From positions 15,611,193 to 15,675,192 of the forward strand of contig CM060174.1 of assembly GCA_030549775.1 (NCBI GenBank): DNA of 64,000 nucleotides. The letters are read 5' to 3'. This stretch comes from Tamarix chinensis (lineage: Eukaryota > Streptophyta > Magnoliopsida > Caryophyllales > Tamaricaceae). The translations under genes were made by a program, and so were the position numbers. Below the pieces are notes generated by a model, which made no database searches, was not told where the DNA came from, and saw only the letters and a list, made by a program, of their open reading frames with translations. This document shows, in pieces, positions 17,484 to 29,982 of this stretch. Position 1 is the stretch's first letter, and each line of letters starts with the position of its first letter.

Positions 17484-18700
17484 CAAGGCATCTATAACAA
17501 TGTTAGCCTTACCCTCGTGGTAGGTCAACAAGATATTATAGTCCTTCACCAACTCTGACCATCTCCTCTACCTTATATTCAAATCCTTCTAAGTAAATAT
17601 ATACTTGAGGCTCTTATAGTCAATGAAGAATCTACACTAAGTCCCATATAGATAATGCCTCAAAATCTTCAATGTGAAGAGGACTATTGCCAACTCTAAA
17701 TCATACATCAGATAGTTCTACTCATGCTCCTTCAACTGACAAGAAGCATACGCCACTATCTTACCATATTGCATCAATACAAAAGCCAACCCATTCTTTT
17801 AGACATTGATATAGACCTCAAACCCATCTACTCCCATTGGTAGAGTAAAAAATGGTGCTATAGCAGACTACTACTTCGATTGTTGAAATGCTCCCTTACA
17901 TGAGTCATTCCACTAGAATCTGATTGTTTTCTTCAAAAAGTTTGTCATAGGATGAGCTACATTTGAAAAGTTCTTAACAAATCATTTGTATTACTCGGCA
18001 AAACCCAAAATCTATGAACCTTGAGGTTACTAGTGGGTGCCTTCCCCTCAGTCACTGCCAAAATCATTGCTAAATCCACAATGACTCCTCTTACGGATAC
18101 CATGTGACCCAAAAACCAACCTCTTAAAGCCCAAACTCACACTTAAAGAGTTTGGCATACAACTTATGCTCTCTAAGGAGGGACAATATTATACCAAGGT
18201 GCTATTTATGCTCCTCTCCACTTCAAAAGTATGCTAAAATATTATCTATGAAAACCAACACAAATGATCGAGGAATGGTCGGAAAATCCTTTTCATTAAC
18301 TCTATAAAGGTGGTAGGCGCATTAGTGAGCCTAAAAGGCATCACCGTGAACTTGTATTGCTCGTACTGTGTCCTAAAGGCCATCTTCACAATGTCTGCCC
18401 TGGCGATGCGTAGCTGATGATATCCTGACATCAAGTCAATCTTTGAATAGATTGAAGCATCATGAAGTTGATTAAACAAGTCATTGATCCTCGGAAGCAT
18501 ATGGTGGTTCTTTACTATCAATTGGTTCAATTCCCGATAATCTATACACATATGAAGGCTCCCATCATTTTTCTTTACAAACAAAATTGGTGCTCTCCTT
18601 GGAGACACAATAGGATGAATATATCTATACTCAACTAACTCCTCCAATAGAGTCTTTTGCTCCCTCAACTCTAGTGGTACCATTTATTAAGGCCCCTTTG
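17484..18700 (-). pseudogene. gypsy reverse transcriptase and RNase H remnant
   Basis: The open part at 18683-18246 shows classic RT motifs: [59 protein letters not shown] and MPFRLTNAP. The catalytic box continues as FIDN where FIDD is expected, so the second aspartate is lost. RNase H follows with stops and ends near 17484 at the conserved DALSR, where the hAT element sits. Confidence 0.9.
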
Positions 18701-18949
18701 AAATAGGCTAGACCCTCAAAACTAACTCAATAGTGAAGTCTATCTCACGTACTAGCCACATACCCGGGATCTCCTCTAGAAACACATCAAGAAACTCCTA
18801 GGTAATTGAAATATCCTCTAAAGCTTACATGTCTTTGTTCAGCTCCTAAAATCCACACAAATACATAGAATAACCCCTAGTCACCAACAAATATAGTTTA
18901 TGGGTAGATACAACCTTCTTCATAGGCCTAAGATTGCATCTCCCATAAA

Positions 18950-19390
18950 AGACCCTAGTACCTTAAGGTCTTCGCAACAAGACTCGCTCTTGTGAACAAT
19001 CTATCACTACCTTATACCTTCCTAATAATCTATCCCAAGGATAATGTTAAAGTCTTGAAGGTCCATCTCAACCAAGTGTACTAGGATGTCTACCCTTCTT
19101 ATCTCTAAGTCCATAGCCTAGTAGAGCCCATTATAATCCAATACATCCCCAACAGGCAATATCATAGAAATAGATATAGTTGATGATGGAGATAAAGTAG
19201 CTCTAGTAATATACATAGAAGATACAAATGATAGATATTATCTCGAATCAAGTAGCACATAAACTGGTCACAAAAGGATGGAGAATGTACCCGTGATCAT
19301 ATCCATCTATCAATTAGCATCTACTTTGCTGATGACATTCAGTCACCTGCCTGATTGTCCTCCACCCTGAGGAGATGGGAAAGGCCCCTA
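18950..19390 (-). pseudogene. gypsy protease remnant
   Basis: Minus-strand reading gives GTFSIL..PVYVLLDSR, where the family has the aspartic protease motif DSG, followed by LVEMDLQDFNIILGID. The glycine after the catalytic serine position is replaced and stops are present. Confidence 0.75.
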
Positions 19391-19399
19391 CGATCTCCC

Positions 19400-20449
19400 C
19401 TTAGTCACCGTAGGATGACCATTAGTTGGGTTAGGTTCCCTCTTTACTATTGTTATGTCTGGTAGGCCTATTGCTAGTATGCCTACTACTAAGGTATCAG
19501 GGGTACCTACTGCTAGTACAAACCTCGCTAATGTTGACACTCAAATGATCGATGGCTTCATGATCTGTACTAAATAGCATTTCCCTAATATTCTTGCCTT
19601 GGATGATCTTGAAAATTGAAATGACACATGAAGCACCTTGGCTAACCTGAAAATCTACTTTGACTATCCGTTTGACCCTAGTGTCAAAACTAACCTCCCT
19701 GAGGCTAGATCTGACTCTATTATTGAAACCCCAGAAGTCCACCTCCTTAGAATTGGATTTTGCCTCTAGAACCTTGTGTCTTCAGCTTCCTCTTACCCAA
19801 GATGGAATCTTGCTCCTATACCAGATTGGAGATAACACATGCCCACTCATATAGTGTGGCTATGTCGTGGAAAGCCATGGTACCACTCATCCTTCAGATG
19901 CTAAAGTGAATCCCCTAATCAAATTGATAGACCACTATTGACTCACTAGATGCTATCCTCATTATAAACACCAATAACTCGGTGAATTGGGCTATCTCAC
20001 ATTCATGCTTTCCTACGTTAGTTGTATGAACTCTTTTAGCTTATCCCTCTTAAGAATTTTGAGGTAAACCTTAGTATGAATAGCCACCATGAAGTCATCC
20101 CAAGACAATTTTGGTCCTCCCAGCACACGACAACCTACCCACTAAGTGTTGGTAACTCCTATTAAGAAGACAACTATAATGCTCTCCTTTCGAGCAAATA
20201 GATAGTCAACTACATCTTATGTCCTATCTATGTCACAAATCCATCATTTTAGGATGAATAGGTCCTCATCACTGGCATAGGTTAGGGGTGATGTCCTGCA
20301 ACCCATCAAAGACAGTCTTCTCTAATACCCTCATGTAGGTAATGCGGAGGTGGTGACGGCTGAGAGTGAGGTGGTAGCAAAAATCAGACAAACTCGATGA
20401 ATGTGTGGAAGGTCTCCTCTAAACGACCAACGTGACCATTAAGCGCCAT
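19400..20449 (-). pseudogene. gypsy gag remnant
   Basis: The start ATG lies at 20449-20447 (MALNGHVGRLEETFHTFIEF). The rest is broken by stops and frameshifts. The zinc knuckle is not clearly visible. Confidence 0.7.
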
Positions 20450-20459
20450 GATGATTTAG

Positions 20460-21202
20460 ATGCAAAATAGGAAACATGTTAGGAAAAATATTCTTATCTT
20501 ACAATCATATAATGTGAGTTTTGAATAAATATTTAAGTACAACATAACATTGTGTGGAATCTTGCAGGTGTTGGAGAAGTTTAATATAGCATGGTGTGTT
20601 ATGTAAGAAACACGGACCATGTTTCTTAGAGGAACTTCTAATGTGTTTTTGGGAAAAGGTCGAAATTAAGGAAATGAAAACCAATGGTCCCGTATTTCTA
20701 AAATATAGATAGCCTTTTTTCCTTATTTCCAACAAATATTGTTTTACGCCATAAGGTATTTCCTTATATAAAAGGAGATATGATGAAACCCTAGTTTTTG
20801 AGAGTCGTGCATCCCAAATTCTTCTTCTCCGTAGAATTATCCCCTTAAAGAGAATTGTAGATTTATGTAATTGATTGATTGATTGGTTTAATTATCTTGT
20901 AATTACACAAAAGTATGAATAAATATCTCTACTTCTTCCTTAATAGTTCTATTTTGTGTATGAATTCTCAATTATGCATAATCTTGTTAATCTCGATTTG
21001 GTATGGATCTCTTTAAATCCATGCTAATTACATAACATATAATACACACAATCGTATTTAAATGCCACCAAGACTACCCATTCTCTATTCCTCATCCGGG
21101 AATTCAAAGAATGGAGTTTTCACAAAATATGAAATAGATGAATGAAATTAGATAAAGGATTGTGTGAAAACTAAATTTTAAAAACAAGTAATCAAAGCTA
21201 AA
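20460..21202 (+). repeat. gypsy leader containing plus-strand LTR-like promoter sequence
   Basis: Between the primer-binding site and gag lies a stretch with a plus-strand TATA box (TATATAAAAGG, 20765-20775), followed by GAAACCCTAG and a pyrimidine-rich stretch. This suggests a small LTR nested in the leader in the opposite orientation. A repeated CAAAATA on both sides is only weak evidence for a duplication. Confidence 0.35.
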
Positions 21203-21214
21203 GTTCTGATACCA
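21203..21214 (-). other. Primer-binding site, initiator Met tRNA
   Basis: The minus strand reads TGGTATCAGAAC three bases inside the LTR end, matching the 3' end of plant initiator Met tRNA except near its last bases. Confidence 0.85.
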
Positions 21215-21217
21215 ATT

Positions 21218-22557
21218 TATAACACCCTAAAATTTACTACTAAAAATTTTCATTGTATAGCAGGAACTTATAATTAAAATACTGAGTGTGATTACCATAA
21301 TCGATATAGGTCTAGCTTACCATACAATATTTACATCAATAAAAGGGATAAAACCATTAAAATTTGAGCCTATATATATATATAAAAGGAGAAACTTTGT
21401 AAATACAAATACGAGCTTAGAGGTTTACTCCAAATACAATGAAAATATAGATAAAAGGGATACCATGGATCTATGAGTCCAAAAAGGTATCCGGGAAAAC
21501 CATCATCTGGATAATATGACTCTTTACCTAAATCTATAGTACCAAAATAATCATTCCACCCCATACAATTTATCAAAGGTAGCAAAATCATCCACCTAGT
21601 CCTCAATGACTTGCACAAAGCATTGAAGTCGTCTATTCATGAGAATGAGCTACACTCATGAAAATGATGTCAAGTTAGGGATACATTTAAAGACATGCAT
21701 TCACAAGAGATAATAAGTACACATGCAAACACATAAAATATCACAAGGTAACTATTAGCCCAAACCTCTTTATTATATATAACCATTTCATTCTTTTATT
21801 TATGTCTAGTTTAGAGACCCCACTATTCTTAAACTGGTGGAACGATTTGAAGTACCTCTCAGATACAACACACTTGAGCCACTATTATCGTTTAATAAAA
21901 TAGACCCAACACTTCTCAGAGTAAAATGCTTCTGAGCCATGATTATTAAACTAATGGAAAGATCTATAGCACCTCTCAGAGACAATACACCGGAGCCACT
22001 ATTATCATCTAATAGAGCAAACCTAAAACCTTAGTCCTAACTCATATACTCTTCCACTTTAAATCATTAATATTTTATTTGTTAGGTTACTTATCTCAAA
22101 TCATATTATCTTTCATGTTGAGTTTAGGGCCCCACTATTCTTAATCTATTTGAACAAACTGATGCACATCTTAAAGAAAATTGCTCTTAAGCCATTATTA
22201 ACGTCTTGTGGAATGGACTCAATACCTAAGCCACTATTCTTAAACTGGCGGAATAGGCTAAAACACTTCTCAAGGATAACACACTTGAGCTATTATTATC
22301 GTTAAGTGGAATAGACCCATAAAATACCTCGTTCCAACTCACGTGATCTCTCACTTTAAATGATTAATGATTTATTCATGATTGATTTGATAAATATAGA
22401 ATATGTTTGAATCTAGTAAGGCTCATCATGAGATCATAAAGTCATTTTCTAGGGTTAATACCCATATATTTTTCCAAAACCCTAATTTCACACTTTTATC
22501 ATAACTCTTCTTCTATTACTATTTAAACCATTGAGCTCAGTACCTTTTCATCCAATA

Positions 22558-22591
<34 letters not shown>

Positions 22592-24469
22592 CAACATACT
22601 ATAATTTTAAGGCCTAACTCTAAGGTCTTTCACATCCGATAATAACCTTATCTCAAAAGCTACTATTTCCGAGGCTTATAAACTCGACTTTCACAAATCC
22701 ATCATAAATTTTCTTTAAGAGATCAACAAAATTTTCAAATTCAATACAAAATCCCATAACACTAATATTAAAAACATATTCAAATTTTATAGTCTAACTC
22801 TACCATTTCACCCATATGATAATAGCCTTCTCATTTTAGGGTTACTATTCTAAAAATCAAACAATTTCCATACATTATTAAACTTAGGTCATTCATTAGT
22901 GTTCTAAAATTTTTATATAAATTACGTAGTATATTTTTGATGATATAATACCTTAAAATACCATGCTTCTCATATTAAACCCATATTAACCAAAATACCC
23001 TTACTGATGATAAAACCCTTATTTCATGCAAATTCTTATATGTTAGGTAAAAGTATTTTAAATTTCTCTATTTATCTCCATATAACTTATTATACTCACT
23101 CCATACTCATCATACCTTATTAAATAAATATTACAACCATATATCACAGTGAGGGTTTTCTACGTATAATAATGATGTCATATAATCTCCACTTATTTAT
23201 TTTCCATTGTTTAACACCAACCACATATCATAGCATTAACAATCACACATTAAATCAAATTATAACAATAACATGGTAAAACGAAAAATCATGCATAACA
23301 CTTAGCGGAAAAATTCCTAGACTACGACAAGTATCCTTACAAAAATGACTCCAGTCTCCAAGCATGCAAATCCTATTCACCTTATTTCGAACCTCAAGAA
23401 AATCACCTAAGAAATAATAATACAACAAAATTAAAATTAAATGATATAATTAAGGAAATTTTAAGTAAATGGAAGGGTTAAAGAATGGTGGAAAATAAAA
23501 CCAACTAAGGTGAGTGTTTGGGAAAAATTTACGCAACCAAAAGGGGAGGAATTGTGGTTTGTGCTAAGGTGAAGGATGGAACAACGTCACAAGCTACCAT
23601 TCCTAGGGTGAGAAACAACATGGGAGGTCAAAAAAAGGGGGAAACATCTGCAGTAATAGCCAAAGGTTGAGGGTATGCATCTGTGGGAATAGCCGAAGGT
23701 GGAGGGTGTGCACCAGTGAGGGTTGTTGAATTATGGGAGCGGTGTTTGATGGTTATGGCTGCAGCTAAGGAAAGGAAAGGGAGGAGGGAGTTTTAGGGTG
23801 TTTTTCAAAAGGTTGGGGTGATGCATCAGTGGAAATGGCTAGTGGCTAGGGGGTAGGAATGACAAAAGTAAACGAAGGGGGTGAAGGTGCTTCGATGAGG
23901 GTTGCTGTTAGTGGTTCTTGAGATTTTTTTTGGTGACGGTGAGGAGGAAAATAAGGAGGATAAAGATGATTCTTTAGTAGTGGAGTTTTTGTAGAGAAAA
24001 AAGGGAGAGAAAATAGGTGGTTGGGGAAATTTATTGCTAGGTATTTATATACTTTCACAAAGATGGGGAGAAAGCTACAATCAGATGAGAATTTTTAACT
24101 CAAATCCCGCCTTTGTAGGAGTTTGGGATTGCCTTGGTAGGTGGTGGGCCAACGGGAGACATTATCTATGAAAAATGTTTCTCACATGAGAAAAAAACGA
24201 AGGGTCAGTTGAAGGAAGAAAAAAGAGAAATAATAGAAAAAGGGAAAAGAAAAGAGGAGATAATATGTTTGTTTTTTTTTGTTAGAATTGGGTTAATATA
24301 TTTTAATTTAGGATATTAGGATAGTTTAATTATTGATCAATTAGCATTAGGCTAAAATTTTAGGGTTATAGAGTTAAGGTAAGGTAGAAATATTAATTTT
24401 CTAAGATTAGGATTAGGTTATGAATTAAATAACTCAGGTTTATGTTTAGCTTAATTTTAGGGTATTACA
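21218..24469 (-). repeat. 5' LTR of the Tekay-like element (3252 bp)
   Basis: On the minus strand it starts TGTAATACCCTAAAATT at 24469 and ends GGGTGTTATA at 21218, followed by the primer-binding site. A C-rich block lies about 0.4-0.95 kb after the start and a tandem repeat of 57-60 bp near 21820-22030 and again at 22120-22330. The solo LTR at 25962-29293 has the same architecture. The LTR lies in intron 2 of F-box copy 1. Confidence 0.8.
22559..22591. repeat. (ATT)n microsatellite
   Basis: About 11 uninterrupted TTA/ATT triplets lie inside the gypsy LTR. Confidence 0.95.
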
Positions 24470-25059
24470 GGTATTAACAAAAAAAAGTTAAGGATGCATT
24501 GACAATATTTGTTGATAATGATTGTTATTTATAATTTTTCTAAATTAGTGATATATGGTTCCACTTTTTATATTAAAATTAAATAGTTAGTAGTTAAACA
24601 AATTGGGTAATAAAACTACCCTAATTGTTGGTAGAAGTATTATTAAATATATTGTAATAGTTTTGTGAATCTGTTAGAATTGTCTCATGAAACTATAACA
24701 CTTTAGAAGACCTACTATAAATGTTTCATGAATTTATTTTTATTGATTTTTGTAACTACTCTTATTTTTTCATATTTTTTTATAAAACTTGTCGTCAGTT
24801 TTTATTATGAACAGTAGCTAGTTCTCACTAAATATGTTTCCATGTGTGTGTGTAGTTGACAACTACCATTTAACCTATACATAATTGCAAGTTATATAAA
24901 CTATAAGAGGTTAATGCTTGATTTTGCTAAAAATATTTTTATTTATTTAGGGCCATAACTAGATAAAGTAGTAGTAATCTAAAATTAAGAAGAAAAATTC
25001 ATTATACTTAACTTGATATTTATGTATATAGTATATAATTATCATATGTACATACATTC

Positions 25060-25844
25060 CATCTCTTTTCTATACAAAAATTTAGCATTACCATTCTTCT
25101 TGCAACGCTCCAAGACTAACATCACATTATAATCATCTACTCTCCAAGGAATGACAAGAAACTTTGTGTGATGCAGCAATACGTGTTTGCATATATTGCC
25201 ATTTTCAGTCACTTTATGAAATTCCATACAACTAAAAAAAGGGAAATTAAACAAAACTATCAAAAACTAAATAAGTATGTGTCCAAGAATGAATATAAAG
25301 TTTGAACTTGAAACAGTTGAGTGAATTATTAATGAAAATAGCAGTATTCATTAATAGGGTTGTGACTGAGTTGAACCAAATAGCCAAACCAAAATTTATA
25401 TGAACCGAACTAGGCTTAGGTTATAAATGATTCAAATTGAACTTTTTCCAACTCAGACTTAGGTTGTTATTAAACAAGCTTAAAAGTGACGTTTTGCTAT
25501 TGAGCCGAGCCATATAATATAAGCATGCATGCATACTCAGTTTATGTTGGACATTTGGTACTAACAACTATTTGGTCGAAGACCAAAGTTTAATTCTTGT
25601 GACTTACATTATTGCAAATGTACTGGTGATTGTTAGGCTTTAAGGGTATTTGTCTTGACCTTTAATAATGTAATTAGGCTATATAACTCTTCTATTAATT
25701 TTTTTTCCTTTTTAAAAAAAAAATCATGCATGTTTATTTTTTAGTTGTTACGTACTAGAACTTATCATGAAAGGGGTAATTAATTGATTTGGAAGAAACT
25801 CAAGCAAATATTTCAACAAGAAGATCCATAGGAACTGATTTCAT
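25060..25844 (-). pseudogene. F-box pseudogene, copy 1 (exons 1-2)
   Basis: Same family and exon layout as the intact gene at 29983-32744. Exon 1 starts at 25844 (MKSVPMDLLVEIFA) but meets TGA at 25802-25800 in the middle of the F-box. Exon 2 (25231-25060) is open and encodes HTKFLVIPWRVDDYNVML and LERCKKNGNAKFLYRKEM. Its donor is GA instead of GT. Exon 3 is absent because the gypsy LTR ending at 24469 entered intron 2. The solo LTR at 25962 lies about 120 bp upstream of the start. The copy is dead. Confidence 0.85.
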
Positions 25845-25961
25845 CCTTGAAGTTGAAGAAGAAGAAACACAAGAATTACTAACCTTTTTTTTTTTGAGAT
25901 TTTCTTTTATGTTATTGGTAACGTTCTTCTACTAGTTTCCCCCTTTCCTATAGAAGCCATT

Positions 25962-28900
25962 TGTAATACCCTATTTATTTTGGAAACCCTAATTATAAAT
26001 TGATAATTATATGTAATTAGTTATAATAAATATTGTAGGGTGTTTGTACTAAAAATATTTTTAATATGTGTGTATTATTATGATGTTGTAGATATAAATT
26101 TAATTAGGTTAAAATTTGATAGATTTTATGTTATTAAATTAAACTTAGTTCGTAACGGGTATATGTTTCATCAAATAAACCTAGTCTGGTAACCTTAAAT
26201 TCTATCAGATATTTTTAGCCTAAATATTTTCCTAGATATTTTACCCCAACCTATCCCCTTATCTGTGTGAGAATCCCTTGACCATCACTCCACTCTCCCC
26301 TACCCGACGCCTTACTCTTACACACCATCACCTTACACTATCTGCACCTTACCTTCCCTCTTCTCCTTATTTTTCTCTCCTGGTTTTCTTCTCCATTTCA
26401 CTACATGCCACCATCCATTTAAATCCCTCCTTCCTCTTATTTTTGTGTCAAAAATTAACCCCAAGCAGCCACACTTCTCCTCCTTCTCCCGAGCTCCCCT
26501 CTACAGAATTCTTTCTCCATTTCTTTTGAGGTGTTTGCCCATTCCACCATCATTTTATTGCTGCAATACCAACTCCCACCGAAGGTCCATACCCTGAGTC
26601 GGTAGCCCTTTCCATAGCCCCCTCTAGCCCATAGGAAACCCCTCAAGCCACCATGTACCTTCCCATTTCTTTCTCTACCTTCCGTATCCCCCATCGATAC
26701 AATCACATCACCACTGGCCACTTCTACCATTCCTCCCCCTCCACCTTAGGCATTTCCTACCATTCCTAGCACATCACCAATTTCCATTACTTTTGTAGCT
26801 ACCCCATCCTATAACATTAACCCCCGCAACCAACATCTTACCTTTGGCCATTTTGGCCGATGCTCAACCACCCCTTGCACCCATTATCATCGTAGCCTCC
26901 TCCTCTTCTTTGACATTGTGCTGCATCTTTCTTCCTTCTTCTTGCTGCACCCTTGATACCATTCCCTTCCTCTTTCATCCGGCCATAGCCATCAATGCCT
27001 AGCACCTCCACCTTTGGCCAAGTTCATTGAAGCCTTCCTCCTTGCTACACCATTATCCACCGAGCTTTCCTCTCTTGCTTGTTTGATTTTTGTTGGCTTG
27101 TTGATCCACCTATTAATAGCCTTAATTATTTTAGTAAATTGGGTTTATTTTTTTGTATTATTATCTACTAATATATATATATATGTGTGTGTGTTTGGAT
27201 GTTAAATTCTTAGGTAATCCTCAAGAGCTTTGGAGATGACCTCTGTTGTATAAACTTAGATTTGGGTAAATCTAATTACTCATAGGGCAATAGAAATTAT
27301 GCGTAAACATTCTAGGAACGTTTAGACCTATAATCATGCTAGGGTTCACACCTTTTGAGTATTTTATCATGTATGATGTAATGGTAATATGTTAAAGGGA
27401 TGATGTGCAAGATTATCGATAATTAAGTTGTATGAAATAAATATGTCCATTGTTTTATGTTCGCATGTCTCAGGTTTTATTACAGACTCCATTATTATTA
27501 TGTTATTATTTGAATCGTATATGCCTCATAAAAGCTCATGCATGGAAATAGGGCTATGATAGTTCACATGGACACATATGGGCATGATTAGGGTTAGCTT
27601 ATGGTTAATTTGATTTCTCATGGCCTATGATTATAAATATGCTCCTACACGTATTATGATGATAATATGCCTATTTAAATGATGTCTCATACTTTAAATG
27701 TGCATGGACATGTTGTATGAAAGATATGGTATGTGGCAGTTACATGAATAGGGTTTTAGTGGGTGCAACCCAATAAATACATAAAAAGTGGAAAATATAG
27801 TTAATTGCCGAAATGCAAATATTACTTACGTGCTAAAATAATGTGAAATATTACCTTGTTTCCTGCTTATCATAATTCTCTCATGATGATAATTTTGATA
27901 TAAAAAAATGAATAAAATGTGGAACCTAGGGTTTTGAAAGGTATTTTGATAATTTTGACCTAATATATCATTACAAATAAATGAATATTAGGATGGCCTT
28001 AGCCTTTGGATAGAATGACCTTATCTTTGACTTGACTTGACACAGATCTATGACCTTAGGGTTTACCTAAATAATTGAAACTAAAAGGAGAAAACTAATA
28101 TGTATGGGAAATAGGAATTGATGTGAATTATGTGACTTATGTGATTACCTCAAAAGATATTAATACTTAAAGTGAAAGACCTTGAGTTTGGAATTGTTCC
28201 TCTTAAGGGGTCGCTACCTTAGAGGTGAGGTGTTAGCTCTCATTTTTGGTTCACTAGCCCCAATTTTTAAGGCCTTAATCTACTCTATAAGTGACCTATG
28301 GGTCCTATAGGGGTATCGATACTTAAAGACTATGTGACTGAGGTTAGGGGGATATTGTACTGCTTTCAGGCGCCGATATGACAAGGCATACAATTGTGTC
28401 CCTAGGTTCGAGGTAAGGGTATTGTGTTGCTTTTGGGTGCCAATATAACTAGGTGTATCACTGTGTCCCTAAGTTAATTTGTATCCTTCTTGATTAAGGA
28501 AGTAAAATGGAAATTTTTGTTGTGAAATAAAAGAATGGATTTGTTGGTTTGGTATTCGCCTTAATGTTCTACCTTGAGATTATTTTAAGTTGTTGTTTCA
28601 GTAGTTGCCTTAGTGCCATACCACTATGTTTAGAATGTATTTAACTAATCAAATATGACTTACACTTTGAAATAATGAGAAATGGTTTGGTATGCTTTAC
28701 TGTTGAGTTGAGACTTGGACCATGATACATGTTTCTCCATTAGTATTGTTTGTATGGTTTATGCCTTGTGATTATGTATTTCATTCGATCTCTATGTGGC
28801 TATGTGGGTATGCTGCCTTCTACAAGGTATTGTGATTTACTCAATACGGAAAAGTTGTATTGATACTACTTTTGTAAATGACTATGTGAAGGCTATGGAA

Positions 28901-29293
28901 TGACATGAAGGTTATAAGTGCCGGCAGGACAAGTAGGGTCCTTGGAAAGAGGTTCACTTTTCAGAATGGGTCTTTGGGTCAAAGAGTTAGGGCAAACCGA
29001 AGTTGTACCTTTGGGTGCTAGTTTTTGTTACTACTGGTTTTCTTTTGGACTTTTTAAGTCACCTACTATACTTTGGTTATAACATTGTGCTATGACACTT
29101 TTTCATAACTCTATTATGTATTATTTCTATTTCCGCTGAATTATTTGGTTGATTTTTATTTTATCCTTAGTACTTAGCGTAAGAAAGGTGAGAAGTCGGA
29201 CTTATACTAAGTATGGTGGTAACACCCGGTAATTTAGTAATTAACACTTCCACAGTAACAAAAATTTTCAGCTCGTAAAATAGGGGTGTTACA
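25962..29293 (+). mobile_element. Solo LTR of a Tekay-like gypsy element (3332 bp)
   Basis: It starts TGTAATACCCTATTTA, ends GGGGTGTTACA and is flanked by the exact 5-bp duplication CCATT (25957-25961 and 29294-29298). Removing it restores the F-box flank GCCATTAATTAGTAGCTAATT seen in other copies. It has the C-rich block at 26270-27100 and two 67-bp tandem repeats at about 28345-28480. No internal region remains, so it is a solo LTR from recombination between two LTRs. Confidence 0.9.
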
Positions 29294-29298
29294 CCATT

Positions 29299-29982
29299 AA
29301 TTAGTAGCTAATTCTAAGTAATTAATGTACCTATTTATGAAAATTATCGGAGATAAACAATGGTATAAGGACAGATGAGCAAGCATTAATTTACAAATTA
29401 ATGCAGGTGATAGATGTTACATGTAACATGAAACCTTTATATTTATTAGGTCTAATTCTCCATTAATGAAAATAATTGGAGCCTCAAGTAACATTTGTGA
29501 TTTTTATACTTGTCATTCTTTCAAAAACATTTCATTAAAATAGAAGCTTGATATAGTAGTAAAGACTACTTTTTTTGGTATAAGTGGTTTCAGGTTTGAA
29601 TTCTTACTCCCTCTTTTGGTATTATAACATCTTTATGATATTGTCATCTATATAATGATTTGTACTTATCTTTACAGACCTCCTATGAATCTAAAAAATA
29701 AAACTAAGATTCCAATTTTTCATATATATATATATATATATTATTGTGATTTTATAGTAATAATTAAAAAGTGAAATTATAACAAAGAGAGACTAATGGA
29801 ATGATAACAATCAAAACATGCATTGATGATTTATTGCTAATAGTTTATGCATAACATCATAAAAGAAATAATTATTCTAACAACTGCTCTAAATGATTAA
29901 AAATCTAAAAATAGAATGGGGTATCTAGCTACAGTTTCATGGTCAAGAAAGTCAAGAAAAAGAGGGGTATCTATGTAACTAG
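29299..29982. other. 5' flank of F-box copy 1 joined to 3' flank of copy 2
   Basis: The sequence repeats the inter-gene unit of the F-box array, seen again at 46242-47100 and 56160-56540. A (TA)n run lies at about 29721-29742. No gene is seen. Confidence 0.6.

Larger units (their letters stand above)
8480..24469 (-). mobile_element. Ty3/gypsy chromovirus (Tekay/Del-like), degenerate, lacking 3' LTR
   Basis: On the minus strand the order is 5' LTR (24469-21218), Met-tRNA primer-binding site, leader, gag, protease, reverse transcriptase, RNase H, integrase and chromodomain. This is the Ty3 order, and the chromodomain plus an LTR above 3 kb point to the Tekay (Del) clade. All domains carry stops and frameshifts. 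The RNase H/integrase junction is split by a 7.4-kb hAT-like element. On the LTR side the element abuts intron 2 of an F-box pseudogene; the matching 3' F-box part is absent at the other end, so a deletion or rearrangement removed the 3' LTR and the flank. The element cannot be active. Confidence 0.85.
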
